This document shows positions 63,907 to 64,000 of a stretch of DNA of 64,000 nt, piece after piece; the first letter of the stretch is position 1; the number at the start of each line of letters is the position of its first letter. Below the pieces are notes generated by a model. The model was given only the letters and a program-made list of their open reading frames with translations. It searched no databases and had not been told where the DNA came from. A program made the translations under genes and the position numbers. This DNA is from Vibrio gangliei (GTDB lineage Bacteria; Pseudomonadota; Gammaproteobacteria; Enterobacterales; Vibrionaceae), in the NCBI RefSeq assembly GCF_026001925.1, contig NZ_AP021869.1, positions 2,480,001-2,544,000 of the forward strand, given 5' to 3'.

Positions 63907-64000
63907 TGGTTAAGCCTCACGGGCAATTAGTATTGGTTAGCTCAACGCCTCGCAGCGCTTACACACCCAACCTATCAACGTCGTAGTCTCCGACAACCCT
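63907..64000 (-). rRNA. rrl: 23S rRNA, operon 3 (3' end only, cut by window edge)
   Basis: The last 94 nt of a 23S gene, the same as operons 1 and 2; the rest lies beyond the window. Confidence 0.95.

Overview
The window looks like chromosome 1 of a Vibrio or close relative, near the replication origin. The evidence is gammaproteobacterial gene content, gene order shared with enterobacteria and Vibrio (rep / vexRAB / ubiK / ilvC-ilvY; ubiD-fre; rho-trxA / rhlB-gppA; rmuC-ubiE-ubiJ-ubiB-tatABC; thiCEFSGH; yigZ-trkH-hemG-rrn; fadBA; cyaA / hemCDXY), a cluster of three ParB-type parS sites, and three rRNA operons close together. The species cannot be named from the sequence alone. Most of the window is core genome: I see no transposase, prophage, integron or CRISPR array.

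Layout: 1-8.9 kb holds the 5' part of rep, a TetR-controlled RND efflux operon (vexR-vexA-vexB), ubiK followed by an 11-copy heptanucleotide repeat, an ERIC-like palindromic element, and the divergent ilvC / ilvY pair. 8.96-14.9 kb is rRNA operon 1 on the minus strand (16S, tRNA-Glu, 23S, 5S, tRNA-Thr, extra 5S). 15-25 kb carries fre, a small 2Fe-2S ferredoxin and an enlarged ubiD, then rho, trxA, rhlB, gppA and hemB. 25-32 kb carries tatD, the ubiE-ubiJ-ubiB-tatA-tatB-tatC cluster (ubiquinone synthesis plus twin-arginine export) and rmuC. 32-43.7 kb carries an EamA transporter, a small unknown gene, an aminopeptidase P, the thiCEFSGH operon behind a TPP riboswitch, and a CLC-F type fluoride antiporter behind a fluoride riboswitch. 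The three parS sites lie between 33.7 and 39.4 kb.

43.8-49.8 kb is rRNA operon 2 (16S, tRNA-Glu, tRNA-Lys, tRNA-Val, 23S, 5S, tRNA-Asp), with 16S and 23S apparently identical to operon 1. 49.8-63 kb holds hemG, trkH, yigZ, fadBA with a probable FadR site, cyaA with a TTG start, and the divergent hemCDXY operon. After about 500 bp without a gene, the 3' end of rRNA operon 3 (tRNA-Ser, 5S, start of 23S) closes the window. All three rRNA operons point the same way.

Functional themes: ubiquinone biosynthesis (ubiK, ubiD, ubiE, ubiJ, ubiB), heme (hemB, hemC, hemD, hemX, hemY, hemG), thiamine, protein export and translation. The most notable points are the parS cluster (one site inside thiE codons), the fluoride riboswitch paired with a CLC-F gene, a UbiD with an internal C-terminal duplication whose two copies have decayed in complementary ways, the perfect TTTCGAG array, the ERIC-like element, and an intrinsic terminator inside rRNA operon 1.
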